The notes: a model not told the origin generated them from the sequence alone. 64,000 bases of DNA from Thermicanus aegyptius DSM 12793 (GCF_000510645.1 NZ_KI783301.1:2208420-2272419); one strand, 5' to 3'. Counted from the first letter of the stretch, positions 8,308 through 17,421 are shown. Made by a program: numbers and translations.

Positions 8308-9141
8308 TTAAAAACCGTTTAAAAATCCAATGACAAGCGGTCCCCATGCAAAGGCAAGGACGGCCCCAAAGAACATCATAATGGGTAGAGTGAATTTCGC
8401 TTTCGCTTCTTCCGATTGTTTTTCGATCCTTGCCTGCCGTAATTCCCTTAAGTGCCTTACGATCTCTTTGACCGACTCAGAAAACCCTCTGCTCCCCGTT
8501 TTCATCGCCTGGATTAACTGGTCAATGAAAGCGTACATTTCCTGAAGCTCCATCACATTAGATACCTTCAAGAGAGCTTGTTCCGCAGGTGTTCCCATCC
8601 GGATTTCTACGATTGCCCTATGAAGTTCTTCATACAATTCCCCTTTTTGCCCTACTACGGCCTTTTCAAGTGAATCAAGCGGTGAAAGTCCCGCTGACAC
8701 ACCAACGGCTGTAAGTTCCGCTAAATTAAGCACATCCCTTCCCATCCTCACCCGTTTCTTTTTCCATTTCCCCTTTATTTGGGAAGAAGGAACAAGGAGG
8801 ACAAGTGCAACCACTAGATAGACAAACGGCGTTTTCAGGATAACACCCACCGCTAGAAGAAGAAATACGGCTAAATATTGTAGCCCCACAATTTCCTTGG
8901 CTGAAACGGTGTCGATTCTTAATTTATCCAAATTGATTTGCATTTCTTCTTCTTGCTTCGCGATATACTTCACTTTATGCAGGAGTTTTTCGTAGAAAAC
9001 TTTTCCCAATCTCTTCGCTTGGTTTAAAAGTGATTCTTTTTTGATTGGCACTAAAATCTTCTCTAACCGATTTTCGGGCATAAGGGATAAATAGAGAAAC
9101 AAAACTGAAGTTACGGTGAGAATTACAATGATCGTCTCCAT
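8308..9141 (-). CDS. tadC: TadC-like type II secretion F-domain membrane protein
   Basis: 277 aa. ATG at 9141 sits 8 nt after GAGGAG; the longer reading frame has no such site. Membrane segments lie at the N-terminus (about 3-20), at about 97-130 (two), and at the C-terminus (about 250-272). Between them is the helical T2SF domain (LNLAELTAVGVSAGLSPLDSL... GTPAEQALLKVS). In Tad systems TadB and TadC form the inner-membrane platform on which TadA acts. Only 2 nt separate it from tadB. Assignment of B against C rests on order and size. Confidence 0.82.
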   Translation of the reverse strand: METIIVILTVTSVLFLYLSLMPENRLEKILVPIKKESLLNQAKRLGKVFYEKLLHKVKYIAKQEEEMQINLDKLRIDTVSAKEIVGLQYLAVFLLLAVGVILKTPFVYLVVALVLLVPSSQIKGKWKKKRVRMGRDVLNLAELTAVGVSAGLSPLDSLEKAVVGQKGELYEELHRAIVEIRMGTPAEQALLKVSNVMELQEMYAFIDQLIQAMKTGSRGFSESVKEIVRHLRELRQARIEKQSEEAKAKFTLPIMMFFGAVLAFAWGPLVIGFLNGF

Positions 9142-9143
9142 CT

Positions 9144-9989
9144 TTAAAACTCCTCGATCTTGTTTAATATCCGAAAGACCATGTACCACCCGATAACCAT
9201 CAGGACGATCCCGATGAGCAGAAAAAGTTTAGCGTCTGTAACCAACGTCTCAAAAATCTGCGGAGACATAAGTTTAAAGATGATGAGTATTCCAATCGGC
9301 ACACCGCTAATAATAACCCCCGACCATTTCTGATAGGTTGTTTTTGCCTTAATCTTTTCCTCAACCTGCTTACCTTCGCGGATACTATTCGCTACACTTC
9401 TCATAACTTCCGGTACTTCCTGACCTCCGAATTCCGTCGCGAGTGACGTAGCGTGGTACAGCATGTTAACCTCTCGTGCATCCCATTTTTTTGCAAATAA
9501 TTCAAGCGCTTTAGATAAAGTAAGTCCTCCGTACCTTACTTGATTAACAACCGTTTCCAATTCTTCTTTAAGCGGGGAATGTACATACTTCGCCGCCTGT
9601 GAAAAAGAATCAAGCAAGGTAGACCCACCCCTTACGGTCGCAGAAATGACCATCATCGCCCCTTCCATCTCTTCTAATAGTTTCTTTTTCTTAAAGTTTG
9701 TTCTCCATTGTTGAATGAGGTTCGGAAGTTTTACTGCCAAAAAGTATCCAAAGGGAAGAGAAAAAAGTCCGGCTTGGCGAGACACAAATATACTAAGCAC
9801 GATATAAAAGAGAACAGCCCCGGAAAGTCCGTAGACCCATCGGGGCAGTTCCAATCCGACTTCTTTTTTCTCCCATATTTTCCTGATGACCTTCTTGGAA
9901 AAAAGCGATTCGAGATGGTTGGTAGGTTTTAAGCCCAGCCAAATTAAGAATACGGATAGGGAACTTATGAGTGAAATGGTAATTGTCAT
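9144..9989 (-). CDS. tadB: TadB-like type II secretion F-domain membrane protein
   Basis: 281 aa. ATG at 9989 follows AAAGGAGG by 6 nt, and that site overlaps the stop of the upstream ATPase gene. Layout: N-terminal helix (about 4-22), a helix pair (about 60-95), a cytoplasmic F domain with the family pattern ISATVRGGSTLLDSFSQAAKY and LATEFGGQEVPEVM, then two C-terminal membrane helices (about 218-275). It pairs with TadC as the platform of the pilus machine. Confidence 0.82.
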   Translation of the reverse strand: MTITISLISSLSVFLIWLGLKPTNHLESLFSKKVIRKIWEKKEVGLELPRWVYGLSGAVLFYIVLSIFVSRQAGLFSLPFGYFLAVKLPNLIQQWRTNFKKKKLLEEMEGAMMVISATVRGGSTLLDSFSQAAKYVHSPLKEELETVVNQVRYGGLTLSKALELFAKKWDAREVNMLYHATSLATEFGGQEVPEVMRSVANSIREGKQVEEKIKAKTTYQKWSGVIISGVPIGILIIFKLMSPQIFETLVTDAKLFLLIGIVLMVIGWYMVFRILNKIEEF

Positions 9990-9990
9990 C

Positions 9991-11253
9991 TTATTCCTCC
10001 TTTCTACCAAAGAGTCGGCTTAAAAAAGATTGTTTCTTTTTCGCTACAAAACTCCCTTCGGGAAGGAGGTTTTTGGTTAGCTCTTTTAGTGCCTTTCCAT
10101 ATTTCGTTTCGAAGATCGCATCTGTAACCGCGTTTTTCTCCGTTCTCCATTTTCTAAGCTCAGGGTCTTCCGGGATTTCTGCGAAAAGCGGAAGGCCAAT
10201 TTTCTCCGACACACTCTGAAGTGTGTATAGCGGTCGATCGGGTATCTGATTTAAAACAAGGCGAAACTTTTCAAGCGGCAGATTTAATTTTGTGACTGTC
10301 CTTCGGATAAACCCACTTGATATATCAATACTGTCAATATCCGCGCCGCTTACGAAAAGAATCGCGTCGCTGATCTCCATCGCTTTCACATTTCCACCCC
10401 TCAAGTCATCCGCCAGATCGAAGATCAGAATATCAAAGTGATTTTTCAAGATATAAGCCACTTTCTCCGTAAGCTCTGCTGTGATCAGTTCGTTATCTTC
10501 GACATTCATAGGACTCGCAAGGTAATAAAGGCTGGGGAGACTTGTTTCCTGAAGGAAATCTCGTATCTTGTCCCAAGAGCGGTATTCTTTCTCAGGAAAT
10601 CGATGGAAATTGACGATGGTTTTAATTTTCTGCATGTCGTCCGTGATAGAGAAAAGGCCGAATTTCCTTGCAACATCCGACCCTTCTCTCGTATGGTCCA
10701 AGTCTATAATGCTCACTTTGAGATTGGTATTCTTCGCAATTGAATACCCAAGAAAGGTTGCCAATGTCGTTTTTCCTACGCCACCCTTTGGTGAATATAC
10801 GGCAAAAATCCGGTGTTTCAAAACACCGAATTTAGCCGTTTTTTCGCTAACCTTCATTTTACGGGCAGCGATGTCTTTTTTCTTCACATCATCCTCTTCT
10901 GTCGGGTCTGTTTTTTCTTCCGTTTTTGTTTCCGTTGTTTTTAGAGTTTCTTTCTCCATCCCATGAACAACAGGTATCGCACCAAGGGGTGCCAATGCTT
11001 TCCAGACATCAAGATTGATCGCATTTACTAATACCCATACTTTTGCTCCAGCCTTCGGCTTAATGTCTTTGAGAAGTGTTACGGCATCTTCCAGCGGGAA
11101 ACCGAGAAACACCCCGTCGTACCCGGCTGAACGGAACAAATCGGCAGCTTTTGGGATTGAGGTAGCGAGAGCCACAACGTTGTGGCCCATCTCCCTCAAA
11201 TTTCTCTGTTGTTCATCGATAAATCCGCTATCTCCCGCAAGTAAAACGTTCAC
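9991..11253 (-). CDS. CpaE/TadZ-like ParA-family ATPase (copy 1, intact Walker A)
   Basis: 420 aa. GTG at 11253 is 8 nt from GAGGTG; the GTG at 11262 lies inside that site. The N-terminal 100 residues look like a receiver-type alpha/beta domain. An acidic linker (ETKTEEKTDPTEEDD) follows, then a MinD/ParA domain with the deviant Walker A KGGVGKTT at about 156-164. CpaE/TadZ proteins place Tad pili in the cell and bind the TadA complex. It overlaps the ribosome site of tadB. This is one of three related proteins in the cluster, and the one closest to a standard TadZ. Confidence 0.8.
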   Translation of the reverse strand: MNVLLAGDSGFIDEQQRNLREMGHNVVALATSIPKAADLFRSAGYDGVFLGFPLEDAVTLLKDIKPKAGAKVWVLVNAINLDVWKALAPLGAIPVVHGMEKETLKTTETKTEEKTDPTEEDDVKKKDIAARKMKVSEKTAKFGVLKHRIFAVYSPKGGVGKTTLATFLGYSIAKNTNLKVSIIDLDHTREGSDVARKFGLFSITDDMQKIKTIVNFHRFPEKEYRSWDKIRDFLQETSLPSLYYLASPMNVEDNELITAELTEKVAYILKNHFDILIFDLADDLRGGNVKAMEISDAILFVSGADIDSIDISSGFIRRTVTKLNLPLEKFRLVLNQIPDRPLYTLQSVSEKIGLPLFAEIPEDPELRKWRTEKNAVTDAIFETKYGKALKELTKNLLPEGSFVAKKKQSFLSRLFGRKEE

Positions 11254-11277
11254 TGTTTTCACCTCTTTCTTTTTCTT

Positions 11278-11910
11278 TTAGTGATTCTGACCTTGTAGCG
11301 GAAGGAGAACCACTTGAATGGTCGATCCCGCCGCAATCGCCCTTTCATATGCATCGACTCGATCTTGAGGCACTGCTAAAACAATCGCTTCATTCTTGTT
11401 TGCCGCCTGATCGTTATTCTTCTGAGGTGCAGGTGTGCCTTTAATCACTTCCACCCCTTCAAGTATTTTCTCTGCCCCCGCCTTGGAGAGCGCGTACACA
11501 TCCACCTTATCACCTGGAAGTACACTTCCACCTACCGTTGTTTCAATCGACAAAGGAAGAGCGATAGCAACTAAGTCTCCCCCCTTTTGAAGTAGGGTAC
11601 CGCTTACCCTCGTTTTCTCTGTGTCAATAAACATCTGAAGCCTTGCAATCGTGTCTTTCAGTACGATCCCGCGGGTGTTTTTCCCTGTCACGACGTTTTT
11701 ATCCGTAATGGCATCCTGAGGAACGGCTGCCACCGGCAACTCTTTTTCAATCAACATATCTGGAGAAAGTGGTACGGTTGGATCTACATCTTGTGTAAAT
11801 GCATAGACTGTTTTTGTTTCCGAAAACTTTTTAATATACCCATTCACCAGATATCCCGCAAGTACAGCGAGAATCAGCCCAGTAAGCAAAAAGACTTTTC
11901 TTCCTTTCAC
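11278..11910 (-). CDS. cpaB: CpaB/RcpC-like SAF-domain pilus protein
   Basis: 210 aa. GTG at 11910, 8 nt after AAGGAGG. One N-terminal membrane segment (about 5-24) anchors an extracytoplasmic SAF domain (PTVPLSPDMLIEKELPVAAVP, about 45-95). A CpaB-type C-terminal domain follows, with VLPGDKVDVYAL and NEAIVLAVPQDRVDAYERA. In Gram-negative Tad systems it works with the secretin. Here, with no outer membrane, it probably shapes the wall-spanning part. It lies between two ParA-like genes. Confidence 0.8.
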   Translation of the reverse strand: MKGRKVFLLTGLILAVLAGYLVNGYIKKFSETKTVYAFTQDVDPTVPLSPDMLIEKELPVAAVPQDAITDKNVVTGKNTRGIVLKDTIARLQMFIDTEKTRVSGTLLQKGGDLVAIALPLSIETTVGGSVLPGDKVDVYALSKAGAEKILEGVEVIKGTPAPQKNNDQAANKNEAIVLAVPQDRVDAYERAIAAGSTIQVVLLPLQGQNH

Positions 11911-11950
11911 TTTCTATTCCTCCTTATTCTTCTTTCGGGGCTGGAAGGAG

Positions 11951-12970
11951 TTAATCCAAGTTTAACTCTGCCGCCAGTTTTGCAATCGCATAATCAAACG
12001 GATGGCGCAAGTATGCAGGTTTTCTTTCCGCAAAAGCAGAAGCCACTCCGTCTGATTCTTCAATTTCTACGAGTTTGCCCCCAGCAAGACTTCTCATCAG
12101 ATGAACAAAGGAATACCGGAGCGGTTTGGTTTCATCAATCCGATTCACGACGAGAAGATGGCGTTCATCCATCCCGTCTGTATAAGCCTCCAGCTTCATG
12201 TAGTCGAGTTCCGACGGGTTTACAACCGTAACAATCCTGTGTGCCAAATCCAATAATTCCTCTTTATATGGCGAATACGAAGGAACGTCCGCTACGATGA
12301 TATCCGCATTTCGTTCTAACCCTTTTTGAATGACGATTCTTTCTCCCTTTGTTTCAAAAAGATCACCAAAGCCTGTTTCTTTCAGCACTTCGTTATTTGG
12401 CGCACTTCCATAATGGAAAGCTGCATCCCCTGTATTTGATACATCCAAAAGAAGGGTCTTTAATCCTCTCGCGCGATAAAAGCTTGCTAATGAGGTTGCA
12501 ACCGTTGTTACTCCTGAACCCCCATTTACACCATGAACGATGACAAGTTTTGCCGTAGTTCTAAGTTCCAGAGGTTCCTCTGTTTCCTTATGTTCGCGGA
12601 AAACATAAAAATCTTCATTTTCTCGTTCAATAAAGACCCTTGCATCAGGGAGCTTGGGATCTCTTAACACTTTTTCTATCTCATTTTGAACCCCAGACAT
12701 CCTCCATTCTGTGCCGGTCAAAACTTCCTCAATGCCGTTTTCTTCAGCATAACGTTGAAATGCTACGCCTTTTTCGTCCAATTCCCCGGTCATAATGACT
12801 ATAGGCACGGAAGCTTCCGTTTGGATAATCACATCATCAATCATCTTCTCGTTTACTTCGTTTCCGCGGACAATTAAGACTACCTTCGCTTCTTCTAAGG
12901 AATCTGTTAGATTCCGAAAATGTAGTTTAAAACGCCTTTTCATCTTTTCATCTGCAATTAAATAAATCAC
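11951..12970 (-). CDS. CpaE-like ParA-fold protein with degenerate Walker A (copy 2)
   Basis: 339 aa. GTG at 12970, shared GTGA with the stop of the upstream gene. A receiver-like N-terminal domain (about 1-100) is followed by a ParA/MinD-type domain. The P-loop reads GVNGGSGVTT (about 147-156). The invariant GK-T/S lysine is Val and the signature Lys at the loop start is Asn, so ATP hydrolysis is doubtful. The downstream DVSNTGDAAFHYG and ADVPSYSPYKEELLDLAHR positions of a ParA fold are still recognisable. It may act as a non-catalytic partner of the neighbouring copies. Confidence 0.72.
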   Translation of the reverse strand: MIYLIADEKMKRRFKLHFRNLTDSLEEAKVVLIVRGNEVNEKMIDDVIIQTEASVPIVIMTGELDEKGVAFQRYAEENGIEEVLTGTEWRMSGVQNEIEKVLRDPKLPDARVFIERENEDFYVFREHKETEEPLELRTTAKLVIVHGVNGGSGVTTVATSLASFYRARGLKTLLLDVSNTGDAAFHYGSAPNNEVLKETGFGDLFETKGERIVIQKGLERNADIIVADVPSYSPYKEELLDLAHRIVTVVNPSELDYMKLEAYTDGMDERHLLVVNRIDETKPLRYSFVHLMRSLAGGKLVEIEESDGVASAFAERKPAYLRHPFDYAIAKLAAELNLD

Positions 12971-14397
12971 TGTACATTCACTCCTTCATTGATTTTTTGA
13001 CTTTTTCGTAGTGCTTCTTCAAGCGGCGCGACAATCTTATTTTCTTTTATAAAGACTGCCGTTGTTCTCTTTTTTATTGCTTTTTCAATTGTTTCCAAAT
13101 CCTCCGGCACAATCGCCGTTAAAGGCAACCCCAGTCTGCGTCCAACTTCCCAAGGCTCTAAACCTTCTCCAACTTTGTAGCGATTTACTATTAAACGGAT
13201 TTCATTTTCTAATCCCCTCCCTTCTTTTTCCATAAATCGCTTCATAATGGAGACCGAAAGGCTTTCCGGTACTGCCACTAAAAAAAGTGTGTCGCATTTT
13301 TGCAACACACGAAGCGTTTCATCATTGATAAGGTTTCCAAAGTCGATGACGATATATTCATAATCATCGACAAACCTCTCTACGTGAATATCTTTATCCA
13401 CCATCACCCCACCAAGTATATCGGAGATATCCGGAAGGATTCGATCTTCTCCGAAAGCAGCCATCGTCGCCCCTCTGCTTCCTGAATCTGCATCAATGAG
13501 CAGGGTTTTCTTCCCTTTCCTTTGAAGAAGGGCGGCAAGATTTGTGGATAGCGTGGTTTTCCCTACACTTCCTTTTGTACCGCTAAAAAAACCAATAATA
13601 CGCGATTGAGTCCTATTCATCGGTTTCAATGCATTTGTAATATTAAAAGATGAATTAGGAATTGTATTTGGTTTTAATCCAAATATTTCATCCACTGTTT
13701 TCCCGCTGTTGTAAGATACTTCATAGGTTCTATCCTTGAATTCAGCAGTTCTTTCCTTCTTTGGGATCTTCATTTTTGGCCATCTTATCTTTACAGAAGG
13801 AATCTTTATAGATGGAATTTTCAATGAGGGGAATCGTAGAAGCCTTTTTTTAGGATCACTCTCAGTTACCCTTTTTCTTTCTATTTTTCTTTCCTTTACT
13901 TCTGATTTTACCTCCGGCAAAGGGGGTTCAATCTGCATTTGAAAATTTTCGCTTTCTTCTTCTACTTCTTCTTCTGCGTCTAACCGCCCGGCAAGCATCA
14001 TCCGTGCATAAGCAATTGAACGCTTCTTTATAAGCCAATCTACTGCATCTTCTATGCCAAACTCTTCTCTGACGTGAATATCATAGACTCCTAGTTCAAC
14101 TAACCCTGTTATGACATTTCGAGATTCGTATAGATCACTAAAGACAAAAACCATCCTGAGTGATGGCTCAAGAATACGAATCTCTTCGATCAATCTCAGG
14201 TATTCCTGATCTGAAATAGACACTTGGGGTCCGTACAAAAATGCAAGTTTGCTTTTTACCTGTCTGCTCTTCACGGCAGCATGAAATTGTTCGAGATTAT
14301 AATCCCTGCCAATAACAAGAAAACCTTCTTCAGAAAGGAGTCTGGCCATTTCATCAAATTCCGGCTCATTTGAAAAAACAAGATGAAGATTTTCCAA
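12967..14397 (-). CDS. CpaE/TadZ-like ParA-family ATPase (copy 3, long linker)
   Basis: 476 aa using TTG at 14397, 8 nt after GGGGGTG; two alternative starts lie 4 and 6 codons upstream. The receiver-like N-domain covers about 1-120. A charged linker contains a short repeat of P-S-x-K-I units at about 190-205. The MinD-type domain has GTKGSVGKTT at about 273-282 with both lysines present. It is the first gene of the pilus transcription unit after terminator cassette B. The protein is longer than the other two copies because of the linker. Confidence 0.75.
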   Translation of the reverse strand: MENLHLVFSNEPEFDEMARLLSEEGFLVIGRDYNLEQFHAAVKSRQVKSKLAFLYGPQVSISDQEYLRLIEEIRILEPSLRMVFVFSDLYESRNVITGLVELGVYDIHVREEFGIEDAVDWLIKKRSIAYARMMLAGRLDAEEEVEEESENFQMQIEPPLPEVKSEVKERKIERKRVTESDPKKRLLRFPSLKIPSIKIPSVKIRWPKMKIPKKERTAEFKDRTYEVSYNSGKTVDEIFGLKPNTIPNSSFNITNALKPMNRTQSRIIGFFSGTKGSVGKTTLSTNLAALLQRKGKKTLLIDADSGSRGATMAAFGEDRILPDISDILGGVMVDKDIHVERFVDDYEYIVIDFGNLINDETLRVLQKCDTLFLVAVPESLSVSIMKRFMEKEGRGLENEIRLIVNRYKVGEGLEPWEVGRRLGLPLTAIVPEDLETIEKAIKKRTTAVFIKENKIVAPLEEALRKSQKINEGVNVQ

Positions 14398-14461
14398 ATA
14401 ATAAAGCACCCCCAATATTTGGTTTTTATCTTATTAAAATACCTTTCTACCTTAGAAAAAC

Positions 14462-14572
14462 AAAAAGCCCACTTTACTCTTTTGGAGCAAAGCGGGCCAT
14501 TAAAATGCCCTTTCTGAAAAAGGGCATAGCTTCGCCATTGAATTGTCAAGTATTATTTTAGCGGGTTTAGCG
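14462..14572 (-). terminator. Repeated terminator cassette, copy B
   Basis: Same unit as copy A, about 85 percent alike by eye over about 100 nt: lead, AAAGGGCAT hairpin, then GGCCCGCTTTGCTC...GAGTAAAGTGGGCT with a T run on the minus strand. It separates the EAL/zinc genes from the pilus genes. Confidence 0.78.
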
Positions 14573-14597
14573 GAAAAATTCAATAGATAATGCAAAA

Positions 14598-14843
14598 TTA
14601 ACCGCTTATTTCGAGCGCAAATTTAACAGCTTCTAACCTCTTTTTGCTCTTTGGTTTCTCTATTCCTTTGTAGAGCATATACAGTTCCACATCACGTTCT
14701 ATTTTTTCCCAAAAATTGGGGTCGTCTGAATAGGCAAAGCATTCTCCTTTCTTCCCTAGCATAACTTGCAATGCTAAGCATTTTCGTATCTTTCCTGTTT
14801 CGTCCCTCCATGCCTTAACGCAAGTATCACACTTTTTTGGCAT
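14598..14843 (-). CDS. Small Cys-rich (zinc-ribbon-like) protein
   Basis: 81 aa. ATG at 14843 follows AAAGGAG; upstream in-frame codons lack a site. Four cysteines in a C-x2-C...C...C pattern in the first 40 residues suggest a bound metal. The remainder is charged and helical (KIERDVELYMLYKG). Family not recognised. It overlaps the end of the EAL-like gene by 17 nt, so the two are probably co-translated and may act together. Confidence 0.65.
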   Translation of the reverse strand: MPKKCDTCVKAWRDETGKIRKCLALQVMLGKKGECFAYSDDPNFWEKIERDVELYMLYKGIEKPKSKKRLEAVKFALEISG

Positions 14844-15423
14844 TATTTTTTTCTCCTTTCTTTGTGTTAAACAAATATCCTTGTCCAAAACGAAAACCTA
14901 TTTCTTTTGCCCATTCTTTTTCCTCTTCTGTTTCGATTTCCTCTACTATTAATATTTTTTGCGTGCCCAATAGCTCTTCCAACAGAGTTTCTTCTACATC
15001 ATTCTTTCGCACCTTGTACCCATCCACTTGTATATCCCGCCACATCTCCCATTCACTTAGCTTGAGATCGTCTGCAAATACCATAAGGCCTCTTTCTTTG
15101 AGCAAATGTGTTGCTATCGCTAAATCTATTTCCGTTTTAGGTCCCCATTCTACAATCTCTACACCACCTTCCCATGTAAGATTCGTCTTTAGGAAAAAAG
15201 AGAGTGATGAAAGCGTGATGTTCATCGTGATTGGAGAACGAAACGTCTTTTGTAGGTCGATCCCATACAAGATACAAGCAAGCTCTCTACCCCAAAGATC
15301 AATTCGATCATATGTCGAAAAAAATTCCTGTATACTCATTGCTCTTGGGCGACATAAAAGCTCAAAGGACAGAATTTCTCCGGTGACAAGGTTAATGATC
15401 GGCTCTTTCGCTAAAGATAACAA
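14827..15423 (-). CDS. Degenerate EAL-domain (c-di-GMP-type) protein
   Basis: 198 aa; TTG at 15423 after GGGGAG. The EAL fold signature can be followed throughout: F-E-L-L-C-R-P (EAL position, about 18-25), M-N-I-T (about 68), EIVEWGP (about 92), FADDLK (about 119), DGYKVRKND (about 133), ILIVEEIET (about 155) and GQGYLF (about 180). Several metal- and base-contact residues are kept but the domain is shortened. It could be a c-di-GMP binder or a weak phosphodiesterase. Its position next to a Tad pilus and T4SS suggests control of pilus output by c-di-GMP. That role is inference. Confidence 0.72.
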   Translation of the reverse strand: MLSLAKEPIINLVTGEILSFELLCRPRAMSIQEFFSTYDRIDLWGRELACILYGIDLQKTFRSPITMNITLSSLSFFLKTNLTWEGGVEIVEWGPKTEIDLAIATHLLKERGLMVFADDLKLSEWEMWRDIQVDGYKVRKNDVEETLLEELLGTQKILIVEEIETEEEKEWAKEIGFRFGQGYLFNTKKGEKNNAKKV

Positions 15424-15469
15424 TATATCTCCCCTTTTCGTGGTTTCTGTTTCTAACCTCCATCTATAA

Positions 15470-15502
15470 CAAAAAAGCCGTCCTTTTTAAGACGGCTTAT
15501 TA
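15470..15502 (-). terminator. Terminator after the M23 hydrolase gene
   Basis: On the minus strand AAGCCGTCTTAAAAAGGACGGCTT is followed by TTTT. It separates the T4SS block from the EAL/Tad block, unless read through. Confidence 0.78.
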
Positions 15503-15515
15503 GAAGGCTGATTAT

Positions 15516-17006
15516 TTACTCCTCCCCATGATCCCCTCCCCCGACTTCAGGGAATGTATTATCTTTTATCGAAAAATGCATCGCCGGATCGGTCGCCACA
15601 TCATCAACATAAATTCCGAAATGCAGGTGTGGACCTGTCGAAAGCCCTGTTGAACCTACAAGTCCGATTGCCTGCCCGGCTTCTACATCCGCCCCAGCCG
15701 TCACCTTAATCTCCGAAAGATGTCCGTAGAGCGTTTTTACCTTCGGATCACCGTCTGTCAGAACAATGATCGCATTCCCGTAAGCTCCGTACCAGCCAGC
15801 GTAAATCACCTTACCGGAATATGCCGAATAAATTTCCGTACCCTTTGGAGCCGGAATGTCTATACCTTCATGAAAACTTCGTTTATGCGTAACCGGGTGT
15901 TCACGCCATCCAAAAACCGACGAGATTCTGTTATATCCTGATACGGGCCACGTTAACTCATTAAGAAGTTCCGGACGTTTATCGTACAAATTCTGAACGG
16001 CTGCACGCATAGTCGGATCATCCAGAATCTTACCCGACAAATCCGGCTGTTGATTATCACTATATAACGCAAACTGGATTGAAGTTAGAGGATCATAGGC
16101 TTTTGCCAGTTCAATTACCAAATCCATATCCAGTTTTTTAATGAAACCATGTGCGACCAAATATTCTCTTAGCGGCATGTACAGTTCCGGGCCCGATGGA
16201 GCCGAAACCAGATTCATTACCTCGAATCGACGCTTATGTTTCAATTGTCCGCACGGACTACTTTCATACCATTCTTTATCTACCCATTCTCCTTCATATT
16301 TATAGGTTCCGACAATGGTATCAGCCCGCACAAGCGTCCGTTTTTTAACGGTATTTTCTGCACTCGTTTTCTTATAAACTTGTTTGCCGTTTTCATCCTT
16401 AATCGGGTTCCCTTCTGCATCGAGCTCCGGTTCACATGCTTCATCATAATAATATTCATAAGATGGTTGCCATACAAACCGTGGTCTTAGCGCCTCAAAG
16501 ACATCTCTTGGTTCAGGCGTGATCGTCTTACTTTGCAAAAAAATTCCGTCATGCGTTGCCCTGTCTACCGCGAGAAGAAGAGACCACGGTAATGCGTGCT
16601 CCGAATAAAGCATCGCTTCTTCTTCCGATAGTCCTTCCTTCCAGTAATTTGCAATATCTTTATACCACTGATAAAAATCTGGGGTCAAATAACGTTGCGG
16701 TGTTCTCGGATCGCCGCCAAAAAAGACGCGCACTTTGTCCGCCCAATTATCTGTCCACGAAACAATATTATGAAAAATATCCTTAGGTGCCTCTATGACT
16801 AAACCATATGCAAAAGAAAAAAGTAAATAAAATACTATAAACCCGATAACAGCAAGCCAAAAATAAGGATTTTTAAAAAGTGCCATAGCCGCTCTACGAA
16901 AAAGCTGCTGCATAAGCCTTTTCCCTAAATGTCGAAGAGCTTGACCGGCTATTTGACGTGCTTTATCGGAACCCGGAACTTTGTAATCGTCCTGATATGA
17001 GGACAA
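15516..17006 (-). CDS. Membrane-anchored M23 peptidoglycan endopeptidase of the T4SS
   Basis: 496 aa; TTG at 17006 after GGGGGAG. A cytoplasmic basic N-terminus is followed by one membrane helix (about 48-72) and a long extracytoplasmic region. The C-terminal M23/LytM domain (about 355-480) has zinc-site motifs HEGIDIP (His...Asp) and HLHFG. The middle region resembles lysozyme-like spacers but no clear Glu-based motif was found. Such hydrolases open the wall for the Gram-positive T4SS channel, the VirB1-like role. It follows the VirB6-like gene as expected for a conjugation operon. Confidence 0.85.
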   Translation of the reverse strand: MSSYQDDYKVPGSDKARQIAGQALRHLGKRLMQQLFRRAAMALFKNPYFWLAVIGFIVFYLLFSFAYGLVIEAPKDIFHNIVSWTDNWADKVRVFFGGDPRTPQRYLTPDFYQWYKDIANYWKEGLSEEEAMLYSEHALPWSLLLAVDRATHDGIFLQSKTITPEPRDVFEALRPRFVWQPSYEYYYDEACEPELDAEGNPIKDENGKQVYKKTSAENTVKKRTLVRADTIVGTYKYEGEWVDKEWYESSPCGQLKHKRRFEVMNLVSAPSGPELYMPLREYLVAHGFIKKLDMDLVIELAKAYDPLTSIQFALYSDNQQPDLSGKILDDPTMRAAVQNLYDKRPELLNELTWPVSGYNRISSVFGWREHPVTHKRSFHEGIDIPAPKGTEIYSAYSGKVIYAGWYGAYGNAIIVLTDGDPKVKTLYGHLSEIKVTAGADVEAGQAIGLVGSTGLSTGPHLHFGIYVDDVATDPAMHFSIKDNTFPEVGGGDHGEE

Positions 17007-17118
17007 TCGAATCTCCCCCTTTTTGTTGCCGTTTTTTTTCAGATCAACGGCACGAAGACATCACCTTTTTCCCCTTTAATCTCTTTTGTTTCGACCACAG
17101 GACTTCCTCCCCCCCTTA

Positions 17119-17155
17119 AAAACAAAAACCCTCGTGATTAGTTCACGAGGGTCTG
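17119..17155 (-). terminator. Terminator upstream of the M23 gene
   Basis: On the minus strand ACCCTCGTGA...TCACGAGGGT with a following T run (TTTTTG). It lies between the 63-codon gene and the M23 hydrolase gene, so expression of the latter needs read-through or its own promoter. Confidence 0.72.
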
Positions 17156-17164
17156 CTCGTTAAC

Positions 17165-17214
17165 CCCAGGCTTGCTCATCACAAGCCCCCGCCTTTAGGC
17201 GTGGGGTGGTTGAC
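17165..17214 (-). repeat. Relic IS200/IS605-type end hairpin
   Basis: On the minus strand CAACCACCCCACGCC-TAAA-GGCGGGGG is followed by CTTGTGATGAGCAAG. The last string recurs in the orphan omega-RNA-like unit at 8.1 kb, and the hairpin recurs at 637-652, 24508 and 28571. No transposase gene is nearby. Confidence 0.5.
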
Positions 17215-17216
17215 AA

Positions 17217-17408
17217 TTAAAGTATTGGAACATAAACATCTCCATCTTTCGTTTTAATTTTCCTCATTTGAATCGTCTGTGGAATCGATTTTCCGCTCAT
17301 AAACCGATTCCACATAACAGGCTTCGATTTTGTCGGTACATAAACTACGCCGTGATCCGTCTTTACTTCTACAGTATCATACGATGGCGAATATTCCGTA
17401 AAACGCAT
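17217..17408 (-). CDS. Small hypothetical protein in T4SS operon
   Basis: 63 aa; ATG at 17408 after GGGAGGTG. It contains two copies of a short beta-type motif ending V-Y-V-P (about 20-24 and 58-62). No membrane segment or known family was recognised. It lies 13 nt after the VirB6-like gene and is likely co-transcribed. Confidence 0.6.
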   Translation of the reverse strand: MRFTEYSPSYDTVEVKTDHGVVYVPTKSKPVMWNRFMSGKSIPQTIQMRKIKTKDGDVYVPIL

Positions 17409-17421
17409 ATTCATCACCTCC

